Program-made: the position numbers and the translations under genes
Notes under the pieces: generated by a model
Seen by the model: the letters and a program-made list of their open reading frames with translations, nothing else
Database searches by the model: none
Told to the model about the DNA's origin: nothing
DNA from: Paenibacillus sp. JZ16
GTDB lineage: Bacteria; Bacillota; Bacilli; Paenibacillales; Paenibacillaceae
Length of the DNA: 64,000 nt
Direction: 5' to 3'
Assembly: GCF_015326965.1 (NCBI RefSeq)
Contig: NZ_CP017659.1
Location: 2,418,001-2,482,000 of the forward strand
Shown here: piece by piece, positions 8,877-16,852 of the stretch
Numbering within the stretch: the first letter of the stretch is position 1
How the letters are laid out: each line of letters starts with the position of its first letter

Positions 8877-10067
8877 TTAGATCAGACCCAGTTCGCGTCC
8901 GATGGTTTCATATGCGGAAAGTGCGCGATCCAGCATCTCCTTCGTATGCATGGCGGTAGGCATGTTCCGAACTCTACCCGTGCCTTTTGGCACCGTAGGG
9001 AATACGATCGATTTGGCATACACGCCTTCTTCATACAATCTGGTGCTGAATTTCTGGGTGGTTGCTTCATCTCCAATAATGCAAGGCGTAATCGGCGTTT
9101 CCGTACGGCCGACGGAATAGCCAAGATGCTTAAGGCCTTCCTGCAGATAACGGGTGTTCTCCCACAGCTTCATTTGCAGGTCTTTGCTGTTCTGCAGGAT
9201 GTCGATAGCGGTAATGCAAGCGGCTACGGTACCTGGAGGCAGCGCCGTGGAGAACAGGAACGGCCGGCTGCGGACCTTGAGCCAATCGACCAGATCCCGT
9301 GATCCGGCAACATACCCGCCGACAACGCCAACCGCTTTGGACAGCGTGCCGATCTGGATATCCACTCGCTCCGACAATCCGAAATGCTTCACGGTACCTG
9401 CTCCGCCGCCAAGAACACCTGAGCCATGCGCATCGTCCACATAAGTGATCAGATCATAGGTCTCGGCGATCTCCACGATTTCGGGGAGCTTCGCAATATC
9501 GCCGTCCATCGAGAACACGCCGTCGGTAATGACCATAATTTTGTTATATAAACCGGATTCTCTCGCTTCTTGCGCTTTCGAACGCAAATCGTCCATGTCC
9601 GAATGGTTAAAACGGATAACCTTCGCCTTGGTCAATCGGCAGCCGTCAATAATGGACGCATGGTTCAGCTCATCCGACAAAATCGCATCCCCGGCACCCA
9701 TCACCGCCGAGATCGCCGCCATATTGCAATTGAAACCGGACTGATACGTCAGCACCGCTTCGGTTCCCTTGAACTGCGCAAGCTTTTCCTCAAGCTCAAC
9801 ATGAAGCATGAGCGTTCCGTTAATGGAGCGAACGGCGCCGCTTCCGGTTCCGAAATCGGTCGTAGCCCGGATGGCCGCTTCTTTCAATCGCTCATCATTC
9901 GCCAGTCCCAGATAGTTGTTGGAAGATAAATTCACGAATTCACGACCCTGAATGGTAATAAGCGGACCATTCGGACTTTCAAGAGGCTGGATCGTATTAT
10001 AGAGTCCTTGCTGCTTGAGTTCTGTTAGATTATCCTGTAAGAAAGCGCTTAACGATTGACTGGACAT
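8877..10067 (-). CDS. kbl: Glycine C-acetyltransferase (2-amino-3-ketobutyrate CoA ligase)
   Basis: A 396-residue alpha-oxoamine synthase family enzyme, full length. It shows NNYLGLAND near the N-terminus, [11 protein letters not shown] for cofactor binding, and the pyridoxal-phosphate lysine Lys244 in GTLSKAVG. With TDH it converts threonine to glycine plus acetyl-CoA. The ATG at 10067 has a GGGAGGAATTTCAT leader with good spacing. It is the first gene of the kbl-tdh-XRE transcript, with a promoter containing direct repeats just upstream (10126-10153). A cre-like GAAAGCGCTT lies at 10041 within the first codons. Other family members (BioF, HemA) are less likely because of the tdh neighbour. 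Confidence 0.93.
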   Translation of the reverse strand: MSSQSLSAFLQDNLTELKQQGLYNTIQPLESPNGPLITIQGREFVNLSSNNYLGLANDERLKEAAIRATTDFGTGSGAVRSINGTLMLHVELEEKLAQFKGTEAVLTYQSGFNCNMAAISAVMGAGDAILSDELNHASIIDGCRLTKAKVIRFNHSDMDDLRSKAQEARESGLYNKIMVITDGVFSMDGDIAKLPEIVEIAETYDLITYVDDAHGSGVLGGGAGTVKHFGLSERVDIQIGTLSKAVGVVGGYVAGSRDLVDWLKVRSRPFLFSTALPPGTVAACITAIDILQNSKDLQMKLWENTRYLQEGLKHLGYSVGRTETPITPCIIGDEATTQKFSTRLYEEGVYAKSIVFPTVPKGTGRVRNMPTAMHTKEMLDRALSAYETIGRELGLI

Positions 10068-10124
10068 ATGAAATTCCTCCCGTGGATCCGAAGTATCTTA
10101 ACGTACATATCATTTACTCATTTC

Positions 10125-10183
10125 ATTGTATGCAAAAAGTCACTTGTATGCAATATCATGTACAAAAATATGCTATATTGCAT
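10125..10183 (-). promoter_or_regulatory. kbl promoter with repeated TTGTATGCAA boxes
   Basis: Two exact copies of TTGTATGCAA lie at 10126-10135 and 10144-10153, 18 bp apart. On the minus strand a -10 TACAAT (10125-10130) and a -35-like TTGCAT (10148-10153) are separated by 17 bases, so each box overlaps one promoter element. ATGCAATAT at 10148-10156 also pairs with ATATTGCAT at 10175-10183. This is the arrangement expected of a repressor-controlled promoter. The XRE-cupin of the same transcript is the obvious but unproven ligand. Confidence 0.45.
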
Positions 10184-10196
10184 AACAGATATAAAG

Positions 10197-10231
10197 AAGC
10201 CAGCCTTCCTCAACCGGAGGAAACCTGGCTT
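10197..10231 (-). terminator. Terminator after the second M60 gene
   Basis: Arms AAGCCAG and CTGGCTT enclose an inner TTCCTC/GGAGGAA stem. The hairpin lies nine bases beyond the frame-corrected stop of the second M60 gene and is followed on the minus strand by TTCTTTAT; the plus strand has a run of five T, so it may work both ways. Confidence 0.7.
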
Positions 10232-10239
10232 TTTCATGT

Positions 10240-10400
10240 TTACTCTCTTAACGTCCATATTTCGGTTTGCGGCTCAGGCAAATTCAATGAGGCAATCCTT
10301 CCATTTCCGTCTTCCGTCAGACCTATTGCCCATTTGTCGAAAAATTCAGTCAGGTCCTCCCCCGCCGTTTGAGAAGCTATGACGGCAAAAGTATCCACCG
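10240..10400 (-). pseudogene. Frameshifted C-terminal end of the second M60 protease
   Basis: In the frame next to the upstream open frame, this stretch encodes VDTFAVIASQTAG, then DLTEFFDKW, and ends at TAA (10240-10242). These match IDTFVIMASKTAG and NLTEFFDKW of the first M60 protein at the corresponding place. One missing base near 10398-10401 (CCACGG where CCAACGG would restore frame) separates it from the main body. Restored, the protein would have about 833 residues instead of 787. Confidence 0.8.
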
Positions 10401-12740
10401 TGGAATTTCGTCGCGAGATAATTCGCGGTATTTCTCGAATATCCGGGTATAGAATTCCCAGCCGTAAGCAAGCTGAAGCTGCTTGAACATCACCAGTCTT
10501 TCATAATTGCCGATTTGGCCGTATTTTTTGGCCGGGTCATTGTTCTCTACGAATGCGATCCCCCGATCATAGTAATCCTTGCCGTCATTTCCGACTTTCA
10601 GCAGTTCGGAGGTATTGCCGTACTTCTCTTGGGTGTATAGAGAGAACAGGTTTACGGTGACTTCCCCGACATCGCCCCACGTCCATGTCCGCTGCTGGTA
10701 TTCGTGCCCAAGTTCATGCCAGAAGCCCCAAGCACTTGTTTTAATATAATCGACATCCAGCAGGTTGGCCGCATAACTGAACGGCATCATGATCGGATAT
10801 CCCGCATGCATCGCCCCGGAAGATATCTGTCCGTCAGCGACGTAACGGCGGTTCAATTGATGGGCAGTATGAGGCATCGCCCTGTCCGGATCAAGTCCGA
10901 CCAGTTTATCATAACTGTCGTAGATTTCATCCCAGGTCCGCATCAATTCTTCCGGGTCGGTCACTTGGCGGATCAAATCCGAGAGAACCGTCAGGATAAT
11001 GCGTTCTCCCTGAAACTCGGCAAAAGGAACGGCAACCGGTCCCGTGCGAATCCTCTCCCACTCCTCGAGCGTAGTCTTGCCGAGTACATAATACGGGGCT
11101 TCCGCCGCACCGCTGATTTTGACGGTTGCCCGGAAATTCTCCTTCGCCATTAGCGGAATGAGATAGATGAAACCGCCATACGGGCTGTTCACTTGATGGA
11201 TGCCCGGTGTCAGCTTCAGGTGGTTTACGATAAGCGGAACTCGTCCCCACTTGCCGGATCCCCTCAAATCGTCGTCATGCGAACCAATTTGAACCGTTAA
11301 ATGCTCAACGCCTTCCGGCACTTCAAGCGTAATGACTTTACCTGGGGGTGCATACAATCCGGTGCTGATCCAGTTTTTTGATGGAAGAGCATGCGTGTAC
11401 ATCGTATTCGGAAAATCAAAGTCGACCTCGATTTCCCGGTCGTTGACGATGGTCGCTTCCTCTCCGACCATTCCCGGAAATGCGTCGGCGTAAGGAGATT
11501 TCTCGTTGGCTGGATCCAAGGTAAAATGACTAAAGCGGAAGTTAAACAGCGCATTCGTATAGGGCTGCTGGAATTTTTGAATCGGGAACACGGCAGGCGA
11601 CAGACTTTCGGCCTCCGATTCTGCCCAAGCATACAACGGGGATTCGCTGGTTAACGTTTCGATTGTCTCGTTTAGTATATTGTAGAGCCGCTCCTGCTTT
11701 TTGTTCGCTGGTGTGTCCGGCGGACCGATAACGATTTGATCGTAAGTGAGCGTCCCCTCTTCCACTTCCTTACCTTGCGTGAGCCGTGCCCTGATATGAT
11801 GATCGTCGGCTTGGTCATAGGTCAATGCCGATTCGCCGACACTTGACTCAGAGCCTCTGTTCATCAACGTCAACCCTGCCCGATTAAGCAGCTTTTGAAT
11901 CGCAAAATCGCGGCTGAGTCTAGCTCCCCTCAAATTACCGACCTGAAGCACGGTTTCCTCGGGAGTATCGCGCGTTATTCCCTCAATACCGCTCAGGTTA
12001 TCCGCCACGATGATGCCGCCCCCTAACCGTAAATATTGACCCAGCGCTTCGAGATCCTTATCCTTCATCGTCTGGTCTACATGGGCTACCGCATATTTTT
12101 GCGAATTCAGGTTTACGGAATCCCAGCTGTCGATTTTCACAAGCTCAATAGGCAAATCCGGATTAACCGTGAGCTCGTCGGAGGTCGTTATCAGTCTAAT
12201 CTTCTTTCCCGGCTGCTCTAATGCATCTTCATAGCGATTCGTACGGTCATTGCCTTGGCCTTGATTTGTGGAGGCATCGTCCGTCAGCCACCATAAAATA
12301 TTCCGGGCCAGCTTACCCGCAGCATCACCCGCCGACTCGGACAGATTGAAATACTCCTTGCTCCCGGCGACAACGATGCGCCCTTTGCCATAACGGGCTG
12401 CCGAGATGGCTGGAATATAATAATCGGGCACATTGATATTGAATGCAGCATCCCCTACTGCAGCAACGCCGCCGCCAGCGAAATATGGAATCGCTTGCAA
12501 ATCCTTATAAAATATGCTGAAATCGTTCTTAAGCACGTCCAACGGCGTTCCGGCCGACCAGGGAGCATCAGTCAATGCGGATGATTGAAGTTCGGTCGGT
12601 CCGGTGGCATTTGCCATTGCAGGATCTTTTACCGTCCGTTTACCGATCTCCGCAGGTTCGGCAGCTGCAATGGATGCGGTCATTAATAATACCGCTGACC
12701 CGATTACTGCGAAATTCTTAATCCGTTTCATCATCTTCAT
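10377..12740 (-). CDS. Second secreted M60-family metalloprotease, C-terminus altered by a frameshift
   Basis: The 787-residue open frame begins with a signal peptide (MKMMKRIKNFAVIGSAVLLM...). The zinc motif is HELGH at residues 675-679 with Glu693 in the following VGEVTVN segment, as in M60 enhancin-like peptidases. It resembles the product at 3820-7056 throughout the N-terminal and catalytic regions but lacks that protein's Ig-like extension. The frame is broken about 50 residues before its proper end: the last residues after DEIP are out of frame, and the homologous tail is found downstream (10240-10400). The catalytic motif is intact. A GAGGAGGA site precedes the ATG. The AraC gene at 12938 is divergent. 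Confidence 0.85.
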   Translation of the reverse strand: MKMMKRIKNFAVIGSAVLLMTASIAAAEPAEIGKRTVKDPAMANATGPTELQSSALTDAPWSAGTPLDVLKNDFSIFYKDLQAIPYFAGGGVAAVGDAAFNINVPDYYIPAISAARYGKGRIVVAGSKEYFNLSESAGDAAGKLARNILWWLTDDASTNQGQGNDRTNRYEDALEQPGKKIRLITTSDELTVNPDLPIELVKIDSWDSVNLNSQKYAVAHVDQTMKDKDLEALGQYLRLGGGIIVADNLSGIEGITRDTPEETVLQVGNLRGARLSRDFAIQKLLNRAGLTLMNRGSESSVGESALTYDQADDHHIRARLTQGKEVEEGTLTYDQIVIGPPDTPANKKQERLYNILNETIETLTSESPLYAWAESEAESLSPAVFPIQKFQQPYTNALFNFRFSHFTLDPANEKSPYADAFPGMVGEEATIVNDREIEVDFDFPNTMYTHALPSKNWISTGLYAPPGKVITLEVPEGVEHLTVQIGSHDDDLRGSGKWGRVPLIVNHLKLTPGIHQVNSPYGGFIYLIPLMAKENFRATVKISGAAEAPYYVLGKTTLEEWERIRTGPVAVPFAEFQGERIILTVLSDLIRQVTDPEELMRTWDEIYDSYDKLVGLDPDRAMPHTAHQLNRRYVADGQISSGAMHAGYPIMMPFSYAANLLDVDYIKTSAWGFWHELGHEYQQRTWTWGDVGEVTVNLFSLYTQEKYGNTSELLKVGNDGKDYYDRGIAFVENNDPAKKYGQIGNYERLVMFKQLQLAYGWEFYTRIFEKYRELSRDEIPRWILLPS

Positions 12741-12814
12741 TCCTTAACGATTCCTCCTCGATTTCCTTTGATATCCTGATGGAATGGCAGATCAGTCCTA
12801 AGCTTTGATGTCAT
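12737..12814 (-). CDS. Possible 25-codon leader ORF overlapping the second M60 start
   Basis: An ATG at 12814 follows GGGGGAGGTA and opens a 25-codon frame (MTSKLRTDLPFHQDIKGN...). Its TGA overlaps the M60 ATG as ATGA, which would couple translation. The spacing from the AGG is short, and no family is recognisable. It could equally be chance. Confidence 0.25.
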   Translation of the reverse strand: MTSKLRTDLPFHQDIKGNRGGIVKE

Positions 12815-12937
12815 TACCTCCCCCTTGATATGTCATTGAATGGGATTTCTCATTTAGCTTAATGAATACCACTCGGATTTGAAATGCATAAAAAACACAT
12901 CAATGTATCCAAAATACACACCGGTAGGGGGCAGCCA

Positions 12938-13771
12938 ATGGATATAAACCACCTGAAGTTGATTCAAAATTACCTGGCTAACGCGAATCTTCGCTTATCC
13001 ATTGCCAAGGTTGATAAAGTGTCCCAGAACTGGCGCTTTTTTAATATGAGACCGTCCTATAACGCCCTATATTTTATACGGGAAGGGGAGGGCTGGATTA
13101 AGATCGACGAACAAGAATATCATCCCTCCCCCGGGCAAATCGTTCTCATGCCAGCCGGATCGCTTCATTCCATCTCTGTCGTGGGCGATAACACCTACAG
13201 GAAGTTCTGGTGCCATTTTACCGCCAAGGTGGACACGCTGAATTTGTTTCAGCTAATTCATCTTCCCCACGTGCTGAATGTGCCGGACGAGTCATATATG
13301 GAGCAGTTATTCAAGGAATTGATCGATGCATATGGGAGCAGCGCTTGGACAGCCCCGCTGCAAAGGAACGAAATATTGATGAAGCTTGTCCGACATTATC
13401 TTGACATCGTTCCCGATCGTCAACTCTCGCTGTCCATGCTGCCCGATATGCAGAAGCTGAACACGGTATTCCAGTATATCGAGGAGCATATCAACGATAA
13501 CGTCAGCGTAGAGCAACTGGCGGGACTTATCCATTATAATCCCAACTATTTCATCCGCTTCTTCAAATCCAAAATGAAGATGACACCTGTGCAGTATATT
13601 ATTAAGGTCAGGATCGAGAAAACAAAGGGTCTATTGATGACCACCGATTTGACCCTGGAGGAAATCGGGAGAAAGGTCGGAATGGAAGTCCATTATTTAT
13701 GCCGGGTATTCAGGCAATTCACCAACATGTCTCCGGGAGAATTTCGAAACCAGATCATGTCCAACCGCTAA
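12938..13771 (+). CDS. AraC-family transcriptional regulator with N-terminal cupin-like domain
   Basis: The protein has about 277 residues. The first half holds a cupin-type sensor (YFIREGEGWIKI, then LMPAGSLHSI), and the last 100 residues carry the double HTH of AraC proteins (VEQLAGLIHYNPNYFIRFFK and LTLEEIGRKVGMEVHYLCRVF). I chose the ATG at 12938, six bases after TAGGGGG, over an upstream in-frame ATG at 12884 that lacks a site. It is divergent from the second M60 protease with about 200 bp between starts. It is the natural candidate to activate the protease and possibly the ABC operon in response to a sugar. Confidence 0.9.
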   Translation: MDINHLKLIQNYLANANLRLSIAKVDKVSQNWRFFNMRPSYNALYFIREGEGWIKIDEQEYHPSPGQIVLMPAGSLHSISVVGDNTYRKFWCHFTAKVDTLNLFQLIHLPHVLNVPDESYMEQLFKELIDAYGSSAWTAPLQRNEILMKLVRHYLDIVPDRQLSLSMLPDMQKLNTVFQYIEEHINDNVSVEQLAGLIHYNPNYFIRFFKSKMKMTPVQYIIKVRIEKTKGLLMTTDLTLEEIGRKVGMEVHYLCRVFRQFTNMSPGEFRNQIMSNR

Positions 13772-13776
13772 TAAAA

Positions 13777-13823
13777 ATCCCCTGGGAGGTATCGGAATCC
13801 TTTTCCGATACCTCCCAGGGGAT
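13777..13823. terminator. Long bidirectional hairpin between AraC and LysR genes
   Basis: A near-perfect stem of about 21 bp (ATCCCCTGGGAGGTATCGGA pairing with its complement) with a four-base loop. It starts five bases after the AraC stop; on the minus strand it is followed by TTTTTATT. It serves both convergent genes. Confidence 0.85.
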
Positions 13824-13968
13824 ATATGAAGAGCGATTATTTGATTACGAATTCCAAATCGCCCGCATCCGCCGGATGATGCCCATGTCGAATGATAGTT
13901 GCAAGTGGCGTACGTGAGTCGTAATAATGAGATCCTCCGGGAATCCCTTCACCGTTTTCCCATCAAAA

Positions 13969-14871
13969 TCAAGTGGATATCGCCTCATGCAGCGCTTCGA
14001 CATAAGCTGCCGCAAGCTTGGACAGAGTCGCATTTTTATGACTGATCCATCCGACGTTAATCGTCTCATCGCATGCGAGTGGAACCGGAATAATCTCATT
14101 CCCGTTCAGGTCAGCGCTCAGCACCCCGGTCGAAATGGTATAGCCATTCAACCCGATGAGCAGATTGAACAGGGTCGCGCGATCATTGACCCGGATGCTT
14201 TTTTTATGGGATAACGTGCTGAGGATTTCCTCCGAGAAGTGGAATGAATTGTATTCCCCTTGCTCGAATGACAAATACGGATAATTCTGAAGCTCGTCAA
14301 TGGTCACGATCGACTGCTTGGCCAGCGGATTTTTGATGCTGATAAAAATATGCGGCCTCGCCGTAAACAAGCTGGTAAACTGAAGCCCTGCATCCTTCAG
14401 CAGCTTGTTGATCACCTTGGCATTGAATTCGTTCAGGTATAGAATGCCGATCTCGCTGCGCAAGGTTTTGACGTCCTGGATGATTTCGTAGGTTTTCGTC
14501 TCTCTCAGCGCCAATTCGTATTCATCCTGCCCGTATTCCTGAACCAGCTTCACGAAGGCATTGACCGCAAAGGCGTAGTGCTGCGTGGATACCGAAAAAT
14601 GCTGCGGGGAAGGCTTTGCGTTCAGATAACGCCCCTCCAGAAGCTCAGCCTGCTCGACCACCTGCCGTGCATATCCTAGAAACTCCGCGCCTTCTTTGGA
14701 CAAGGAAATTCCTTTGTTGGTTCGTTCGAATATCGTAATGCGAAGCTCTTCCTCCAGATCCTTGATCGCATTGGACAGACTGGGCTGGGAAATAAATAAC
14801 CGTTTGGCCGCCTCATTCATGGAACCACGGTTGGCTACTTCGATGGCGTACTTTAATTGTTGTAAGGTCAA
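13969..14871 (-). CDS. LysR-family transcriptional regulator
   Basis: Full-length, 300 residues. The N-terminal winged HTH is clear (residues 1-60: LQQLKYAIEVANRGSMNEAAKRL, then SQPSLSNAIKDLEEEL). An effector domain of about 200 residues follows. It is convergent with the AraC gene and downstream of the two-component genes, separated from the HK by 43 bases in the same direction, so it may be cotranscribed with them or have its own promoter. The target is unknown; the effector domain offers no recognisable ligand motif. Confidence 0.88.
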   Translation of the reverse strand: MTLQQLKYAIEVANRGSMNEAAKRLFISQPSLSNAIKDLEEELRITIFERTNKGISLSKEGAEFLGYARQVVEQAELLEGRYLNAKPSPQHFSVSTQHYAFAVNAFVKLVQEYGQDEYELALRETKTYEIIQDVKTLRSEIGILYLNEFNAKVINKLLKDAGLQFTSLFTARPHIFISIKNPLAKQSIVTIDELQNYPYLSFEQGEYNSFHFSEEILSTLSHKKSIRVNDRATLFNLLIGLNGYTISTGVLSADLNGNEIIPVPLACDETINVGWISHKNATLSKLAAAYVEALHEAIST

Positions 14872-14914
14872 AGTGATTCCCCCTTTTTATATCTACAAGG
14901 ATAACATTCGCACG

Positions 14915-16021
14915 TTAATTTTTACCGCTATCATGGCTCCAGGGAAGGATTACCGTAAATTCCGTCCCCTTGCCAAGCTCGCTTTCTACTTGGATGTAGC
15001 CACCGTGAGCCGCTGCAATCTGCTTCGCAATCGAAAGCCCCAGACCGGTGCCTCCTGTCGACCTGCCTCTTCCGCTATCCACCCGGTAGAAACGGTCGAA
15101 TACATGAGGAAGCGCATCAGCAGGTATGCCTGTGCCCGTGTCCGTTATGCTAATCGCAACCTGTCCGGACAGGTCCCTAGCATCGATTCGAACCGAAATG
15201 CTGCCCCCTTCCGGCGTATGCCGCAGCGCATTGGTTAACAAGTTAAGTAATACTTGCTTCAGCCGTTTCGGATCGACCCGGGCCCATGCTGAATCCCGAT
15301 ATTCAGGCCCCTTTAACGTAACCCCGCAAGCATCCGCCTCCGGCTCTATGAGCTCCATGAGATTGCCCAATAGCAAGTTCAGATCGGTCTTCTCTTTATG
15401 TAAGACTAACTGCCCCGCTTCCGCCGTATTCAGAAGATGAAGCTCATCCACCAAATGCACCAGGCGCAGCACCTCGTCGTGAAGGGGAAGCAAAACTTCC
15501 GGCTTCACATTGGTTGGGGACTGCTGAATCAACTCCAGCTTGGATTGAACGATGGATAACGGCGTCCTTAATTCATGCGCTATATCTTCGACAAGTCTTT
15601 TTCGGAGGTCCATGGCCTCTCGTAATTGGTGCGTCATGGAATTGAACGCCTCCCCAACCTGACCATACTCGTCCTTTCGCTTGATCGGCACTTCCGTTGT
15701 CAAATCTCCATCGGCTACTTTTCGCATGACCGCGATCAGTTTATGGAGCGGATGAATGATTAGACCTGAAAGCCAATAACCCAAAATGACCACAGCGCAT
15801 GCAACAAACAACGTCACCATAAGAGCTTTCATCTTCATTTCGCCAAGCACATAGTTGCTTAACTCCTCGAGACGGTCCCCTCCCAGGCCACCCCCGCTTC
15901 CCTCGGGAACATACCGGGCAAACAGGCTTCCCAAGTAGCCTTGCGTTGTGCCGATATACGCGGCCGTTACAAGCATGACCAGGACGCCCATCGCCATGAA
16001 TATTTTGCCGCGTACCGTCAT
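14915..16021 (-). CDS. Sensor histidine kinase (HAMP, HisKA, HATPase)
   Basis: A 368-residue membrane kinase. Two membrane segments (about residues 8-27 and 65-88) enclose a short extracellular loop rich in glycine, followed by a HAMP linker, the phospho-acceptor box HELRTPLSIVQSK near residue 150, an N-box region, and DTGTGIPADAL/GGTGLGLSIAK ATP-binding motifs. The ATG overlaps the response-regulator stop as ATGA, so the two are translated together. The short extracellular loop suggests sensing at the membrane rather than a large ligand. The divergent multicopper oxidase is its most likely target. Confidence 0.92.
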   Translation of the reverse strand: MTVRGKIFMAMGVLVMLVTAAYIGTTQGYLGSLFARYVPEGSGGGLGGDRLEELSNYVLGEMKMKALMVTLFVACAVVILGYWLSGLIIHPLHKLIAVMRKVADGDLTTEVPIKRKDEYGQVGEAFNSMTHQLREAMDLRKRLVEDIAHELRTPLSIVQSKLELIQQSPTNVKPEVLLPLHDEVLRLVHLVDELHLLNTAEAGQLVLHKEKTDLNLLLGNLMELIEPEADACGVTLKGPEYRDSAWARVDPKRLKQVLLNLLTNALRHTPEGGSISVRIDARDLSGQVAISITDTGTGIPADALPHVFDRFYRVDSGRGRSTGGTGLGLSIAKQIAAAHGGYIQVESELGKGTEFTVILPWSHDSGKN

Positions 16022-16704
16022 CTCGGCTCACCGAATCGATATCCAAACCCATACACAGTTTGAATGTATTTCATATGGTTAGGATCAGGCTCAAGCTTCT
16101 TACGCAGTTTACTGACATGAGAGTCCAAGGTACGTTCATAATTCATGAAATCATCGTCCATAGCTGCCTTCATAAGCTGCAATCGACTGAACACAACCCC
16201 CGGCCTGTTGGCCAGTGTCAGCAAGATCTTGAACTCGGTCGGGGTCAGCGGGATGAGCTCCCCGTTTCGCGTAACCTGGCATTTGGTTTCCGATATCAAC
16301 AGATCCCCACGCTGCAAGGGCGACGCCTCAAGCTGGATTGAAGCCGTTCGTCTGAGAACCGAGCGAATGCGGGAAGTCAGTTCCCGCAAACTGAACGGTT
16401 TGGTTATGTAGTCATCCGCACCAAGCTCCAGGCCAATAATTTTGTCCGTTTCCTCTGATTTCGCCGTTACCATGATGATTCCACAAGCACTGGATTGCCT
16501 CAGATCCTTGCACACTTCGATTCCGCTCTTTCCAGGCAGCATCCAATCCAGCACCACAAGCGAAGGTTGCTCTCTTCGGGCGCACTCAAGCGCATCTTGA
16601 CCATTGGTCACAGCAAGAACCCGGAACCCTTCGCCCTCTAAATAAAGCTTTATCGTTTCCAGCATCGCCACTTCGTCTTCCACAAGCAACAGCGTCATCT
16701 CCAT
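16018..16704 (-). CDS. OmpR/PhoB-family response regulator
   Basis: The protein has about 228 residues. It has a receiver domain (LLLVEDE, phospho-acceptor Asp in LVVLDWMLPGKSG, Lys in DYITKPFSLREL) and a C-terminal winged helix (LTPTEFKILLTLANRPG, then DSHVSKLRKKLEPDP). The ATG at 16704 has a GAGAGGG site; an earlier GTG-type start is less well placed. It is the first gene of the two-gene unit with the kinase at 16021 and lies divergent to the multicopper oxidase with about 149 bp between starts. Confidence 0.93.
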   Translation of the reverse strand: MEMTLLLVEDEVAMLETIKLYLEGEGFRVLAVTNGQDALECARREQPSLVVLDWMLPGKSGIEVCKDLRQSSACGIIMVTAKSEETDKIIGLELGADDYITKPFSLRELTSRIRSVLRRTASIQLEASPLQRGDLLISETKCQVTRNGELIPLTPTEFKILLTLANRPGVVFSRLQLMKAAMDDDFMNYERTLDSHVSKLRKKLEPDPNHMKYIQTVYGFGYRFGEPR

Positions 16705-16766
16705 TGCGAATAACCCTCTCACTTTTTAGAACCATTATAACCCGTTTCCAGCATAAGAAGTGATCC

Positions 16767-16825
16767 TACACAGAATGAAAAGATCATCTCCAACAGTTCT
16801 ACACATTTGATCTGTACACTGAATG
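16767..16825. promoter_or_regulatory. Candidate response-regulator binding repeats between RR and multicopper oxidase genes
   Basis: TACACAGAATG (16767-16777) and TACACTGAATG (16815-16825) are direct repeats differing by one base, with a third TACACATTTG between them. Direct repeats in a divergent intergenic region are typical of OmpR-family sites. The spacing of 48 bp between the outer copies is long, so only part may be functional. Confidence 0.35.
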
Positions 16826-16852
16826 CAAAACCAATGTAAAGGGGCGTACACA

